A stretch of DNA of 64,000 bases from CAYRLW01 sp964425215 (lineage in GTDB: Bacteria; Spirochaetota; Spirochaetia; Treponematales; Breznakiellaceae), in NCBI GenBank assembly GCA_964425215.1, contig CAYRLW010000002.1:76754-140753 (forward strand), written 5' to 3'. Of the stretch, positions 1 to 7,817 are shown piece after piece (position 1 is the stretch's first letter; every line of letters begins with the position of its first letter). A model generated the notes under the pieces. That model was not told where the DNA came from and ran no database searches. It saw only the letters and a program-made list of their open reading frames with translations. Made by a program: the position numbers and the translations under genes.

Positions 1-1318
1 ACTTTTACAGCTTTCCATCGAAAAACAGGCCCTACAACGGGAAGAGGATGGGGCTTCGGTGGAACGGCGGGCCAAGCTGGAAAAGGAAATAGCGGACCTT
101 ACGGCCGAACGGGATACCATGCGAGCCCGATGGGAAAACGAGAAGCGGGATATCGAGCAACTTCGAGCTTTAAAGCAGAAAATAGAGGAACTAAAGATCG
201 ATGAGACCCGCTACGAACGGGAAGGCAATTTAGCTAAGGCCGCGGAGGTTAAGCACGGCCTGATACCGGAAACCCAGAGAAAATTAGCCGAGCTATCGTC
301 CAAAATGGAAGCCAAACGGGGAGAAACGACCCTGCTTCGGGAAGAGGTGAGCGACGAGGATATCGCTTCGGTGGTATCGTCGTGGACCGGTATTCCGGTC
401 TCTAAAATGCTTTCCGGGGAATTGCAGAAGTATCTGGAATTGGAAAAGGTCCTGGAACGGCGGGTGGTGGGTCAAAACGCGGCGGTGGAAGCGGTGGCCG
501 ATGCGATCCGGCGGAATAAGGCGGGACTTTCGGATACCGGCAGGCCCCTGGGATCGTTCCTCTTTTTGGGACCCACGGGGGTTGGAAAGACCGAACTGGC
601 AAAAACCCTGGCGGAATTTCTGTTTAACGATGAAAAGGCCCTAACCCGAATCGATATGAGCGAATACGGGGAAAAACATACGGTCAGCCGTTTAATCGGT
701 GCGCCCCCCGGCTATGTGGGGTACGAACAGGGGGGCCAGCTGACCGAAGCAGTCCGACGGCGACCCTACAGCGTGGTGCTTTTTGACGAGATCGAGAAGG
801 CCCATCCGGAGGTGTTCAACGTATTTTTGCAGATCCTCGACGACGGTCGGCTCACGGATGGTCAAGGTCGGGTGGTGGACTTTAAAAACGTCATCATTAT
901 TATGACCAGCAACTTGGGTTCCGATTTGATTCTCCAAGCGACGAACGCCGAGGAAATTCGTGGTGCCCTGGGCGAGCTTTTAAAGGCCAGTTTTAGACCC
1001 GAATTTCTTAACCGTATCGATGAGACGGTGATCTTTAACCGGCTGGGTCAGGGAGAGATAGCTAAAATTGTGGACATCCAGCTCGAGCGCCTGCAGAATC
1101 GTTTGGAGGATCGGAAGATAAAGCTACAGCTTACCGAATCCGCCCGATCTTTCCTGGCCGAGCGGGGCTACGATCCCCTGTTTGGCGCCCGACCCCTAAA
1201 GCGTACCATCCAGGCGGAGCTGGAAAACCCCCTGGCCCGGCTTATAATCGCCGGTCGGTTCAAGGAAGGGGACACGGTTACCGTAGACCGTATGGGAGAG
1301 GGGCTCTCCCTTTCGTAG
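1..1318 (+). CDS. clpB: ATP-dependent chaperone ClpB (3' part)
   Basis: This is the C-terminal part of the protein disaggregase ClpB, a hexameric AAA+ ATPase that rescues aggregated proteins with DnaK. The frame is open from base 2, so the start lies outside the window. The first ~110 codons are a charged coiled coil (the ClpB/Hsp104 middle domain, distinguishing it from ClpA and ClpX). The second AAA+ module follows, with Walker A GPTGVGKTELAK, Walker B VVLFDEIEKAHP, the pore-loop region GAPPGYVGYEQGG, and a C-terminal small domain with the usual GARPLKRTIQ motif. A short hairpin (1294-1310, 7-bp arms) sits at the very end of the gene and may act as a weak terminator against the convergent gene 5 bp away. 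The family assignment is certain; only the N-terminal half is missing. Confidence 0.96.
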   Translation, partial: LLQLSIEKQALQREEDGASVERRAKLEKEIADLTAERDTMRARWENEKRDIEQLRALKQKIEELKIDETRYEREGNLAKAAEVKHGLIPETQRKLAELSSKMEAKRGETTLLREEVSDEDIASVVSSWTGIPVSKMLSGELQKYLELEKVLERRVVGQNAAVEAVADAIRRNKAGLSDTGRPLGSFLFLGPTGVGKTELAKTLAEFLFNDEKALTRIDMSEYGEKHTVSRLIGAPPGYVGYEQGGQLTEAVRRRPYSVVLFDEIEKAHPEVFNVFLQILDDGRLTDGQGRVVDFKNVIIIMTSNLGSDLILQATNAEEIRGALGELLKASFRPEFLNRIDETVIFNRLGQGEIAKIVDIQLERLQNRLEDRKIKLQLTESARSFLAERGYDPLFGARPLKRTIQAELENPLARLIIAGRFKEGDTVTVDRMGEGLSLS

Positions 1319-1323
1319 GATTT

Positions 1324-2613
1324 TTACCCTTGGCTCTTCTCCTGCCGAAGGCGGAGGGCTAAAAGGGTGGCAAGGAACATGAGCAAAGCCATAAGGATGG
1401 CCGGATAGCGGGGTCCCAATTCAGCGAGGAATCCGGAAAACCACCCAAAGGGGGCGGAAAGACCGAACATCATCGTATATACGATGGAAAGGGTCACCGC
1501 CCTTGTTTTTTCATCCACCGAATTGGCTAAAATGGCGTCTATAACGGGGCCCGAGACCCCCATACCTACGGCCATAACCAGGGTCCCGATTACCACCGAG
1601 ACCAGCGCCGCGCCGAGGCTGGTCTGAAGATCCGGAGCTACAAAGAAAATGATGTTTCCCACCGTGTTTATTAAAAGGGTAATGGTCAGGGCCTTGCGGA
1701 TGTTTGTAATCCGGGGGATGACCAGAAAGTATACCATTAGGGTTACTCCGGTGGCTAAAAAGGGAAACACCGCGATCCACGCCGGAGGGAGCCCGATTCC
1801 CCGGGTCATAACCACGGAAAGGAAATTATTGCGGACCTGAAGGTGGATATTCGAAAGGAGGGCCAATAAAAAAGCGATAACGGCGCTTCGGTTCCCTAAA
1901 AATATCCGAGCCGCGACTTTGTATTCCCCCCAAAAGTTGTGTCTCCCTGTCTCCCGTATTTCCCTCATCCGTTGTATCCCTATGGTGGTTTCTTTGACCT
2001 TCGCATTACGGATCCATATCATCGACGTCATGGCTACAAACGCGAAGCCGTAGAGTCCCCGGGTCGCGCTCACCAGGCCAAAACGATCCACAAAAAAACC
2101 CGCCAGGGGCGCGAAAAAGCCCGAAAGGGTTCCCGCCACGGACATCCAGGTGTACAGCCGAACCCGCAGATCCACCGGCGCATCTTCTATAAAAAGGCAG
2201 GACCAGGAAACGTGGACCACCCGAACGGCGGCGTTAAAAATTCCTGCCACTAAAAACCACCTAAAATCCTGGGCGAAGGCCCACAATAACGTGGGAATGG
2301 ACCACGAAAGGGTGTCAAAAATAAGGGAGGTCCGGCGACGGCCAAAGCGGTCGGTGATAATGCCCGCCGTAAGAGACCAGAGGGTCTGGAGGATCATGGT
2401 GACCGTGGCTATAAGACCGATACCTACAGCGTCCACCCCCAGGGCTAACATATACAGGGACGTGTAGGGGACGAAAAGATTGTAAGAAATTCCCCACAGG
2501 GGTTCCACCAGAATGCAGGTCCGGGCGTTTCCTTTAAAGGATCGAAGGCTTTCTACCACGGGTACAAATACCCCTAGGGGATTCCATGGGTTTTTAAAAA
2601 TAGATGTTTTCAT
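1324..2613 (-). CDS. Major facilitator superfamily transporter
   Basis: This is an inner-membrane transporter of the MFS class, with about twelve hydrophobic segments and the loop 2-3 signature form DRFGRRRTS (normally GxLaDRxGRRR). The substrate cannot be read from sequence. The frame is open further upstream to an ATG at 2763, which would add 50 residues containing an unexpected signal-peptide-like stretch (KLSLIFVTLLTACFLSPIYG). I prefer the internal ATG at 2613 because MFS proteins normally start just before TM1, but neither start has a strong ribosome binding site. It is convergent with clpB, and its 5' side faces a hairpin-rich intergenic region. The extra N-terminus could also be real. 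Confidence 0.8.
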   Translation of the reverse strand: MKTSIFKNPWNPLGVFVPVVESLRSFKGNARTCILVEPLWGISYNLFVPYTSLYMLALGVDAVGIGLIATVTMILQTLWSLTAGIITDRFGRRRTSLIFDTLSWSIPTLLWAFAQDFRWFLVAGIFNAAVRVVHVSWSCLFIEDAPVDLRVRLYTWMSVAGTLSGFFAPLAGFFVDRFGLVSATRGLYGFAFVAMTSMIWIRNAKVKETTIGIQRMREIRETGRHNFWGEYKVAARIFLGNRSAVIAFLLALLSNIHLQVRNNFLSVVMTRGIGLPPAWIAVFPFLATGVTLMVYFLVIPRITNIRKALTITLLINTVGNIIFFVAPDLQTSLGAALVSVVIGTLVMAVGMGVSGPVIDAILANSVDEKTRAVTLSIVYTMMFGLSAPFGWFSGFLAELGPRYPAILMALLMFLATLLALRLRQEKSQG

Positions 2614-2872
2614 GCTTATTCCAACCGAAACCTTTCTAAATCCGGCGAAGGCTTTTTCGGATTTATTTTTAAGAGAACCATAGATGGGGGACAAAAAGCA
2701 AGCGGTTAATAGGGTCACGAAGATTAGGGAAAGCTTTCTTTGAAGTTTAGAGCGATCCATCATGCTAAAACAGACCTTGGAGGGACCTGGGGATACCCGT
2801 CATCTCCCCATGGGTCGAATAGAATAGCACCGGGTCTTTTATGCGGAACTTTTTCTGATACTTATGATACAC

Positions 2873-2948
2873 CGGGTACCCGTAAAAAATGCAAATCCTA
2901 TAAGGATTTGCCCAGGCACCTCTAATAACTAACCGAGTTATTAGAGGT
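2873..2948. repeat. Three consecutive intergenic hairpins
   Basis: Three inverted repeats lie in a row upstream of the MFS gene. They are the perfect palindrome CGGGTACCCG (2873-2882), GCAAATCC/GGATTTGC (2891-2898 and 2904-2911), and a perfect 13-bp stem with a 5-nt loop (ACCTCTAATAACT at 2918-2930, complement at 2936-2948). There is no T-run on either side, so simple intrinsic termination is not an obvious explanation. Together with the element at 3108-3260 they occupy most of the otherwise gene-free 2764-3312 interval. Confidence 0.6.
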
Positions 2949-3107
2949 GAGCGATTTATAAAGATCCTTCGGCGTACTGCCATATAGAAAAAGGAACCAC
3001 ATAGTGGTAAGAAGAGAATTTATTAGGATAAAAGGGAGGGGTACGCTGGTGTTGATTTTGTATAGAGAAATGCCCTCTATACGGATTGTCCCCTTCTTTG
3101 CTTTAAT

Positions 3108-3260
3108 GAGGTTCTCTCAAAAGTCTGTTGCTTTTGAAAGAACCTCCGGCAGTATTTTTGCAATTTAAATATAAACATTTATATTATAAAGAATAGCAAA
3201 AATACTGCATATACATCTAAGGTAGCTCTTTCAAAATTCCCTGAGTTTTGAAAGAGCCTC
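3108..3260 (+). repeat. Three-hairpin dispersed element, copy 1
   Basis: This is a full copy of the ~150-bp noncoding element. Hairpin 1 (3108-3146) has arms GAGGTTCTCTCAAAAG and CTTTTGAAAGAACCTC (one mismatch) around the loop TCTGTTG. Hairpin 2 has perfect 13-bp arms GCAGTATTTTTGC (3149-3161) and its complement (3196-3208) around an AT-rich centre. The linker TACATCTAAGGTA leads to hairpin 3 (3225-3257, arms GCTCTTTCAAAA and TTTTGAAAGAGC). It lies between the divergent MFS and Nudix genes. No reading frame is present. Confidence 0.85.
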
Positions 3261-3312
3261 TAATCTATTTTACTTTTTCCCTAATCTTCGTGACACTTAG
3301 GGAGCTTTGTCG

Positions 3313-3969
3313 ATGATAGAACCTGATATTTCTAATCTTTGTACAGCCCTCTCCCGTCGTATCCTTCATGGTCTTCCAGGTCCTTCTGCTCAGGAAACCA
3401 TGCTCCCGCCGTGGAGGACGGGACGCTTAGACCCCCGCGTCGAATACCGGTCTGCGGCGGTTTTATTGCTCCTCTTTCCTCATAACGGACACATTTTGTT
3501 TCCCCTTATCCGTCGAAGCGAACGGTTAAGGAACCACCAAGGGCAAATCGCCCTTCCCGGAGGAGCGCTCGAAGAGGGGGAGGACCCGGTTTCCGCGGCC
3601 CTTAGGGAGTCGGAGGAAGAATTGGGCATTGACGGGAAATCCGTACGGGTTCTGGGTTCCCTAACGCCCTTTGCGGTAGATGTCAGTAAATTTATCGTGT
3701 CCCCCGTGGTGGGAGCCGTTTCCTTTCTTCCCTCCTTTAGACCATCCCCCGACGAAGTGGCGGACTATTTTACCGTATCCCTTTCGGAACTCCTGGATTC
3801 CCGTTCTGAAACCACCATGGAGTTACAGCGGGATGGGCAAATCCATAGGGTCCCCTGCTTTTCTTTTTCCGGTAATATCGTCTGGGGCGCCACCGCCATG
3901 GCCCTGGCGGAGTTTAAGGCCCTCTGTGAATTGACCAATTGGCATATCGAAACGGATCGGTCTACCTAA
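3313..3969 (+). CDS. Nudix hydrolase, CoA-pyrophosphatase type
   Basis: This is a predicted CoA diphosphatase, cleaving CoA or acyl-CoA to phosphopantetheine and 3',5'-ADP. The Nudix box is clear (GALEEGE, seven residues, then RESEEELGI). It is preceded by RRSERLRNHQGQIALPGG, which matches the extra motif of the CoA-specific subfamily (LLTxR..LRxHxGQ...PGG). Length (218 aa) is normal. The ATG at 3313 is chosen because AGGGAG lies 8 nt upstream (3299-3304); a TTG two codons earlier is too close to that site. It appears monocistronic. The substrate is inferred from the motif only. Confidence 0.88.
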   Translation: MIEPDISNLCTALSRRILHGLPGPSAQETMLPPWRTGRLDPRVEYRSAAVLLLLFPHNGHILFPLIRRSERLRNHQGQIALPGGALEEGEDPVSAALRESEEELGIDGKSVRVLGSLTPFAVDVSKFIVSPVVGAVSFLPSFRPSPDEVADYFTVSLSELLDSRSETTMELQRDGQIHRVPCFSFSGNIVWGATAMALAEFKALCELTNWHIETDRST

Positions 3970-4075
3970 TCGATACAATGTAACTGGTCGTGGAAATTTA
4001 AAAAAATACGATTTTGCTAAAAATAATTCTCGCTATATTGTAATATCTATATTAAAATACCCTATCGGAGGAACT

Positions 4076-5074
4076 ATGGGAACCCTTAAAACTAACTGTA
4101 TGGGCCTGGATCTTGAAAGTCCGGTTATCGTTGGGAGCAGTGGAAAAACCAGCACCGCCGCATCGGTGGCGGAACTTACTAAAGCGGGCGCCGGGGCGGT
4201 GGTCTTAAAATCACTTTTTGAAGAGCAAATACTGAATATGGCGGCCCAGGACGCGCGTCGGGGCGGGATCGTGTACGGTCACGAGGACCTGGATGGGTTT
4301 ATTTCCTATTACGAACGAAAACACACGGTGGCTGAATATTTACAGCTTATTCGGGATAGTAAGCAGTCAAGCACCATTCCTATTATTCCCAGTATCAACG
4401 CCGTGAGCGAAGGAGAATGGGTAAACTTCGCCGGTGAATTGGCCCTGGCGGGGGCGGACAGTATTCAATTAAACCTGTTTATTCCCCCTTTGGCTTCCCA
4501 TAAGGATTCACAGACGGTGGAACGCCAGTACGTGGAAATCCTTCGCCGGGTTAAGCTGGCCGTCCGGATCCCCGTGGCGGTTAAAATTGGGCCCTATTTT
4601 ACAAACCTTCCGGCCATGGTCCGGACCCTCGAAGACGCTGGAGCCGATGGGATCGTTCTTTTTAACCGTTACTATTCCCCGGATATGGACATCGATTCTC
4701 TTTCTATTAAGGGGGCGGTTCCCTGGAGCAGTCCCACGGAGTTTACCCAGGCTCTTCGCTGGATAGCCCTGCTTTCTAAGGATGTAAAAACACCCCTTAT
4801 AGGAGCGACGGGGATCCATGACGGAACGACTCTGATTAAATTTCTCCTTGCCGGATCCAGCGCTGTGGAAGTGGTGAGTGCGGTGTACCAGCGGGGCCTT
4901 TCGGTTTTAGGAGAAATGAACGATACCCTTTCCCGTTGGATGGCCGAACACCACTACGGAGAGATCGACCAGTTCCGGGGTACCATGGCCCTGGGGCCCA
5001 AAAGTTCAGAAGCCCAACGGGCCGCTGTAGAACGGTTCCAGTACATGAAGACCTTCGGGGACCGGGAAGATTAG
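4076..5074 (+). CDS. Dihydroorotate dehydrogenase-like FMN protein
   Basis: This is an FMN-dependent TIM-barrel oxidoreductase of the dihydroorotate dehydrogenase-like family (332 aa). It begins with TNCMGLDLESPVIVGSSG and carries the family's KIGPYFTNL (flavin/substrate lysine region) and a late glycine-rich phosphate site, LIGATGIHDG. Many anaerobes carry such proteins without any link to pyrimidine synthesis, and no pyr gene or PyrK-type electron-transfer subunit is next to it. The true substrate is therefore unknown. CGGAGGAACT immediately precedes the ATG. The gene is monocistronic and ends in an intrinsic terminator at about 5181-5226. Confidence 0.82.
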   Translation: MGTLKTNCMGLDLESPVIVGSSGKTSTAASVAELTKAGAGAVVLKSLFEEQILNMAAQDARRGGIVYGHEDLDGFISYYERKHTVAEYLQLIRDSKQSSTIPIIPSINAVSEGEWVNFAGELALAGADSIQLNLFIPPLASHKDSQTVERQYVEILRRVKLAVRIPVAVKIGPYFTNLPAMVRTLEDAGADGIVLFNRYYSPDMDIDSLSIKGAVPWSSPTEFTQALRWIALLSKDVKTPLIGATGIHDGTTLIKFLLAGSSAVEVVSAVYQRGLSVLGEMNDTLSRWMAEHHYGEIDQFRGTMALGPKSSEAQRAAVERFQYMKTFGDRED

Positions 5075-5085
5075 GGAATATGAGC

Positions 5086-5226
5086 TTCTTTCAAAAGTCT
5101 GTTGCTTTTGAAAGAACCCCTCGCGTCAAATCCAAAAACCTCGGTTCTTGAAGTGGATTCAAGATAGAGGACGTTTTGACGGGCGCTTTCAAGGCTATCT
5201 AAGTTTTGAAAGCGCCCCGTTTTTTA
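5086..5226 (+). terminator. Hybrid hairpin element ending in an intrinsic terminator
   Basis: The first part (5086-5116) is hairpin 1 of the dispersed element, with arms TTCTTTCAAAAG and CTTTTGAAAGAA around the same TCTGTTG loop. Hairpin 2 is missing. The distal part is a strong stem, GGGCGCTTTCAA (5181-5192) with its complement at 5206-5217, followed by CGTTTTTT. This is a standard rho-independent terminator for the upstream dehydrogenase-like gene. Confidence 0.8.
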
Positions 5227-5256
5227 AAAATAACACCAAATTGAAGAATATTTTTC

Positions 5257-5285
5257 TTTACAGACAGAAATATCCATGATACTGT
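5257..5285 (+). promoter_or_regulatory. Candidate sigma-70 promoter for the Mbx-like operon
   Basis: TTTACA (5257-5262) is followed after exactly 17 nt by TACTGT (5280-5285). It is the best -35/-10 pair in the AT-rich 130 bp ahead of the operon, about 70 bp upstream of the first start codon. The same -10 hexamer occurs in the candidate gap promoter. This is a pattern match only. Confidence 0.4.
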
Positions 5286-5357
5286 ACATATAAAGTTAAA
5301 TATATATAGATACATGTATTATTTTAGATGCGTATATAAATATTTTATGGGGGTACC

Positions 5358-5855
5358 ATGAAAGTGAAAAGCGGATTACCGTACCTGTTTCTCGCTCTGG
5401 TGGTCGTCTGGCTGTTGGTTACCGGAAGTTTCCAATGGGACGAACTGGTGGTGGGAGTCCTGGCGGTATTGGTTATCCTACTGGCGGTCCGAAAGCTTTC
5501 GGATCTGTACGGCGGTTTTCGTCCCACACCCCGGGCTTTGCTATTTCTGGTGGTGTACGGGGCGATTTTTTTACGGGAATTGGTAAAGGCTAACCTGGAT
5601 GTGGCTTTTCGCGTTCTAAACCCCGCGTTACCGATCCGTCCGGGCATAGTGGAGGTCAAAACCAGGATGAGCTCACCCATGGGGAAGCTTCTTCTGGCCA
5701 ATTCGATTACCCTTACACCGGGAACCTTGACGCTGGACGTGAAGGGGGACCGGATGTTTATCCATTGGATAGACGTGCGCGCCCAGGATGTCGACCAATC
5801 CACCGAAATGATTGTGGGCACCTTCGAAAAAACACTCCGGGAGGTGGTGGAATGA
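5358..5855 (+). CDS. MrpE/MnhE-like subunit of Mbx-type complex (MbxA position)
   Basis: This is a membrane subunit of the Na+/H+ antiporter module, homologous to MrpE/MnhE (165 aa, usual length). Two or three N-terminal hydrophobic segments are followed by the family's conserved soluble part, with LLLANSITLTPGTLTLD and a C-terminal IHWIDV. It is the first gene of a 13-gene operon and corresponds to MbxA/MbhA in the archaeal respiratory complexes. GGGGG lies just before the ATG. The stop codon overlaps the next start (ATGATG/TGA), indicating translational coupling. The role of this subunit in ion transport is poorly understood even in true Mrp antiporters. Confidence 0.88.
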   Translation: MKVKSGLPYLFLALVVVWLLVTGSFQWDELVVGVLAVLVILLAVRKLSDLYGGFRPTPRALLFLVVYGAIFLRELVKANLDVAFRVLNPALPIRPGIVEVKTRMSSPMGKLLLANSITLTPGTLTLDVKGDRMFIHWIDVRAQDVDQSTEMIVGTFEKTLREVVE

Positions 5856-6106
5856 TGTTGACCCTCTCTTTAATTTTGATGGGTTTAGCGGCCCTCTTAA
5901 CGGTAATCCGTCTTCTGCGGGGCCCTACCAGTTTTGACCGGCTTCTCGCCTCGGACGTGTTGGCGGTAATCTCCACGGCCTTTATCGCGGTCTACAGTAT
6001 CCTGGGGAATACGGTCTTCTTTATGGATGTGGCCATGGTAACCATGATTTTGGGCTTTATCGGCGTGGTGGTTATAGCCCGGTTCCTGCAGGGGGTGTTG
6101 AAATGA
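5852..6106 (+). CDS. MrpF/MnhF-like subunit (MbxB position)
   Basis: This is a small integral-membrane protein (84 aa, three TM segments) of the MrpF/MnhF family, with the characteristic RLLRGPTSFDRLLASD motif after TM1. I start it at the ATG overlapping the mrpE-like stop codon. The longer open frame upstream is only a shadow of that gene. It overlaps the next gene by ATGA. It belongs to the antiporter-like module of the complex. Confidence 0.88.
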   Translation: MMLTLSLILMGLAALLTVIRLLRGPTSFDRLLASDVLAVISTAFIAVYSILGNTVFFMDVAMVTMILGFIGVVVIARFLQGVLK

Positions 6107-6426
6107 ACCTGGTAGGTCAAATTTTCATTTTGATTGGAAGTTTTTTCCTGTTTTTGGGAAGTCTGGGGCTTATCCGGATGCCCGACGTGTATAACCGTCT
6201 ACAAACGGGGACAAAGGCCACCACCCTTGGCGCGATGACCGTTCTGGTAGGCCTTGCCTTTGTGGTTCCTTCCCTTTGGACCAAGGCGGTGCTTTTAATC
6301 GTTTTTATAGCCCTGGCTAACCCTATTTCTTCCAGCACCATCGGCCGTAGCGCCTATAAAGCGGGGATTCCCCTGGCTAAAGAAAGCGTTCGGGATGACC
6401 TTAAGGGAAAGGACGGCCTCTTATGA
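6103..6426 (+). CDS. MrpG/MnhG-like subunit (MbxC position)
   Basis: This is a third small antiporter-type membrane subunit (107 aa, three TM segments). It has the MrpG/MnhG signature GSLGLIRMPDVYNRLQTGTK and a late AxxxANPISS segment. It overlaps both neighbours by 4 bp. E, F and G always travel together in Mrp operons and in the membrane arm of Mbh/Mbx complexes, so the assignment is firm. Confidence 0.9.
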   Translation: MNLVGQIFILIGSFFLFLGSLGLIRMPDVYNRLQTGTKATTLGAMTVLVGLAFVVPSLWTKAVLLIVFIALANPISSSTIGRSAYKAGIPLAKESVRDDLKGKDGLL

Positions 6427-6743
6427 CGGTGTGGATAGTCGTTTTTCTATCGATTCTTCTCGTTGTGATGGCCCTGGCGGCGGTTCTTGCCCGTTCCCTG
6501 GCTTCTTCGGTGATTATCCTATCCGCTTTAAGCCTTTTTACGTCCCTCCTCTTTATTATGGTGGCGGCCCCCGATGTGGCGATTACAGAGGCGGCCATTG
6601 GGTCCGCGTTAACCACGGTGATCTTTGTCTTAGCCCTCTACAGGACCAGAAACGCCGACAACGCCGGTAAGGACGCTCCCAAAAACGCGGCCGACGAAAG
6701 CTCCCTGGCCCTGCGTTCTCCTTCGGAGGTGGATCGTGCGTAA
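6423..6743 (+). CDS. DUF4040 membrane subunit (MbxD position, MrpA C-terminal-like)
   Basis: This 106-aa protein has three TM segments and a conserved AAPDVAITEAAIGSALTTVIF motif. The motif is the DUF4040/MbhD domain, equivalent to a C-terminal piece of MrpA that is split off in Mbh/Mbx-type complexes. A hydrophilic tail of about 30 residues (NADNAGKDAPKNAADESS) follows the last TM helix. Its 3' end overlaps the next start by 8 bp. Confidence 0.85.
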   Translation: MTVWIVVFLSILLVVMALAAVLARSLASSVIILSALSLFTSLLFIMVAAPDVAITEAAIGSALTTVIFVLALYRTRNADNAGKDAPKNAADESSLALRSPSEVDRA

Positions 6744-7467
6744 ACTCATCGGTATTCTCTTGTTGGGGGCCTTCGCGTTCTACCTGGTCTCCCTTATGCC
6801 TTCCCTTTTTAGCCCCCAATCCCGGGATCACCTGGAAACGGTAGGGAAGCCGATCATTGAATCGGCGGAACAGGTCAGCGGTTCGGCGAACGTGGTCACC
6901 GCCATCGTGGTGCAGTACCGGGGTTTGGATACCCTGGGGGAAGTGACGGTCCTCTTTGTCAGCGCCCTGGGGGTTGCCCTGTTGGCCACGTCTTTGCGGG
7001 ACCGGGTGTTCCAGTCCATGTTCGCCGATGACGATGGGGGTTTTATTCTGCAGATGGGCGGTCGAATCCTCCTTCCGTTTATTGTGCTTATCGGTGTTTA
7101 CATCGTAGCCCACGGGCACCTGTCCCCGGGGGGTGGATTCCCCGGTGGCGTGCTGATCGCTACCGCGATTTTTATCCTTCTGTTGACCGGACAGGTGTCG
7201 GTCATGCCCCACGGCCTTTTAAACGTGTTGGAAGCCCTGGCGGGTTTAGGTTTTATAGGCCTAGGAGCCCTGGGCTTTATGGGAGATAACCCATCGTTTT
7301 TAACGAACGTCCTCCCCAAGGGCCAATTTATGACCCTTTTTAGCGCCGGTTTTATCCCCTTTATCTACGCCATGGTGGGCATTAAAGTGGCCAGTGAACT
7401 TACCACCGTGGTATCCAGTCTAACCGAAGAAGTCGAGGCTGGCAGGCCTAAGGAGAACCACGAATGA
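6736..7467 (+). CDS. Fused MbhE-like plus MrpB-like subunit (MbxF position)
   Basis: The 243-aa membrane protein joins two modules. Residues ~1-95 resemble the MbhE/MrpA C-terminal domain (VVTAIVVQYRGLDTLGEVTVLFVSA). The remainder is MrpB/MnhB (RILLPFIVLIGVYIVAHGHLSPGGGFPGGV). In archaeal Mbh these are separate genes (E and F), whereas Mbx-type operons carry a combined F. The start is GTG, with GGAGGT 5 nt upstream. It overlaps the next gene by ATGA. It lies near the proposed cation path of the antiporter module. Confidence 0.86.
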   Translation: MRKLIGILLLGAFAFYLVSLMPSLFSPQSRDHLETVGKPIIESAEQVSGSANVVTAIVVQYRGLDTLGEVTVLFVSALGVALLATSLRDRVFQSMFADDDGGFILQMGGRILLPFIVLIGVYIVAHGHLSPGGGFPGGVLIATAIFILLLTGQVSVMPHGLLNVLEALAGLGFIGLGALGFMGDNPSFLTNVLPKGQFMTLFSAGFIPFIYAMVGIKVASELTTVVSSLTEEVEAGRPKENHE

Positions 7468-7817
7468 TAAGCGTCCAACAAATTCTCTATATCACTTCTT
7501 TTTTGCTTATCCTTATCGGATTGTACGGAGTCTTGGCCCAACGGAACCTTATCCGGATCGTCATCGCCCTTAACGTGGCCGACGTGGGGATTAACCTTCT
7601 TTTGGTAACCCTGGGGTACGTGGATGGGGGAAGGGTTCCCATTTTTACCGCCGGTGTAAAGGGTGCCCAAATGGTCGATCCGGTACCCCAAGCACTGGTT
7701 CTGACGTCGATCGTCATCGGTTTTGGGGTTACCGCCCTCATGCTGACCCTGGTAATGCGGATCTTTGCCCAACGGGGAACCATCGACGCTTCCCGTTTAA
7801 GGGGGCTCAAATGGTAA
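7464..7817 (+). CDS. MrpC/NuoK-like subunit (MbxG position)
   Basis: This 117-aa protein has three TM segments and is homologous to MrpC/MnhC and complex I NuoK. It carries LIGLYGVLAQRNLIRIVIALNVADVGINLLLV and the later DPVPQALVLTSIVIGFGVTALML segment typical of the family, each cited here in parts of the whole. It starts inside the preceding stop codon and overlaps the following gene by 7 bp. It is part of the membrane arm. Confidence 0.9.
   Translation: MISVQQILYITSFLLILIGLYGVLAQRNLIRIVIALNVADVGINLLLVTLGYVDGGRVPIFTAGVKGAQMVDPVPQALVLTSIVIGFGVTALMLTLVMRIFAQRGTIDASRLRGLKW

Noticed and set aside
4014..4041. Promoter upstream of the dihydroorotate dehydrogenase-like gene (TTGCTA, TATTGT)
   Set aside because: The region is very AT-rich and several equally weak pairs can be drawn.
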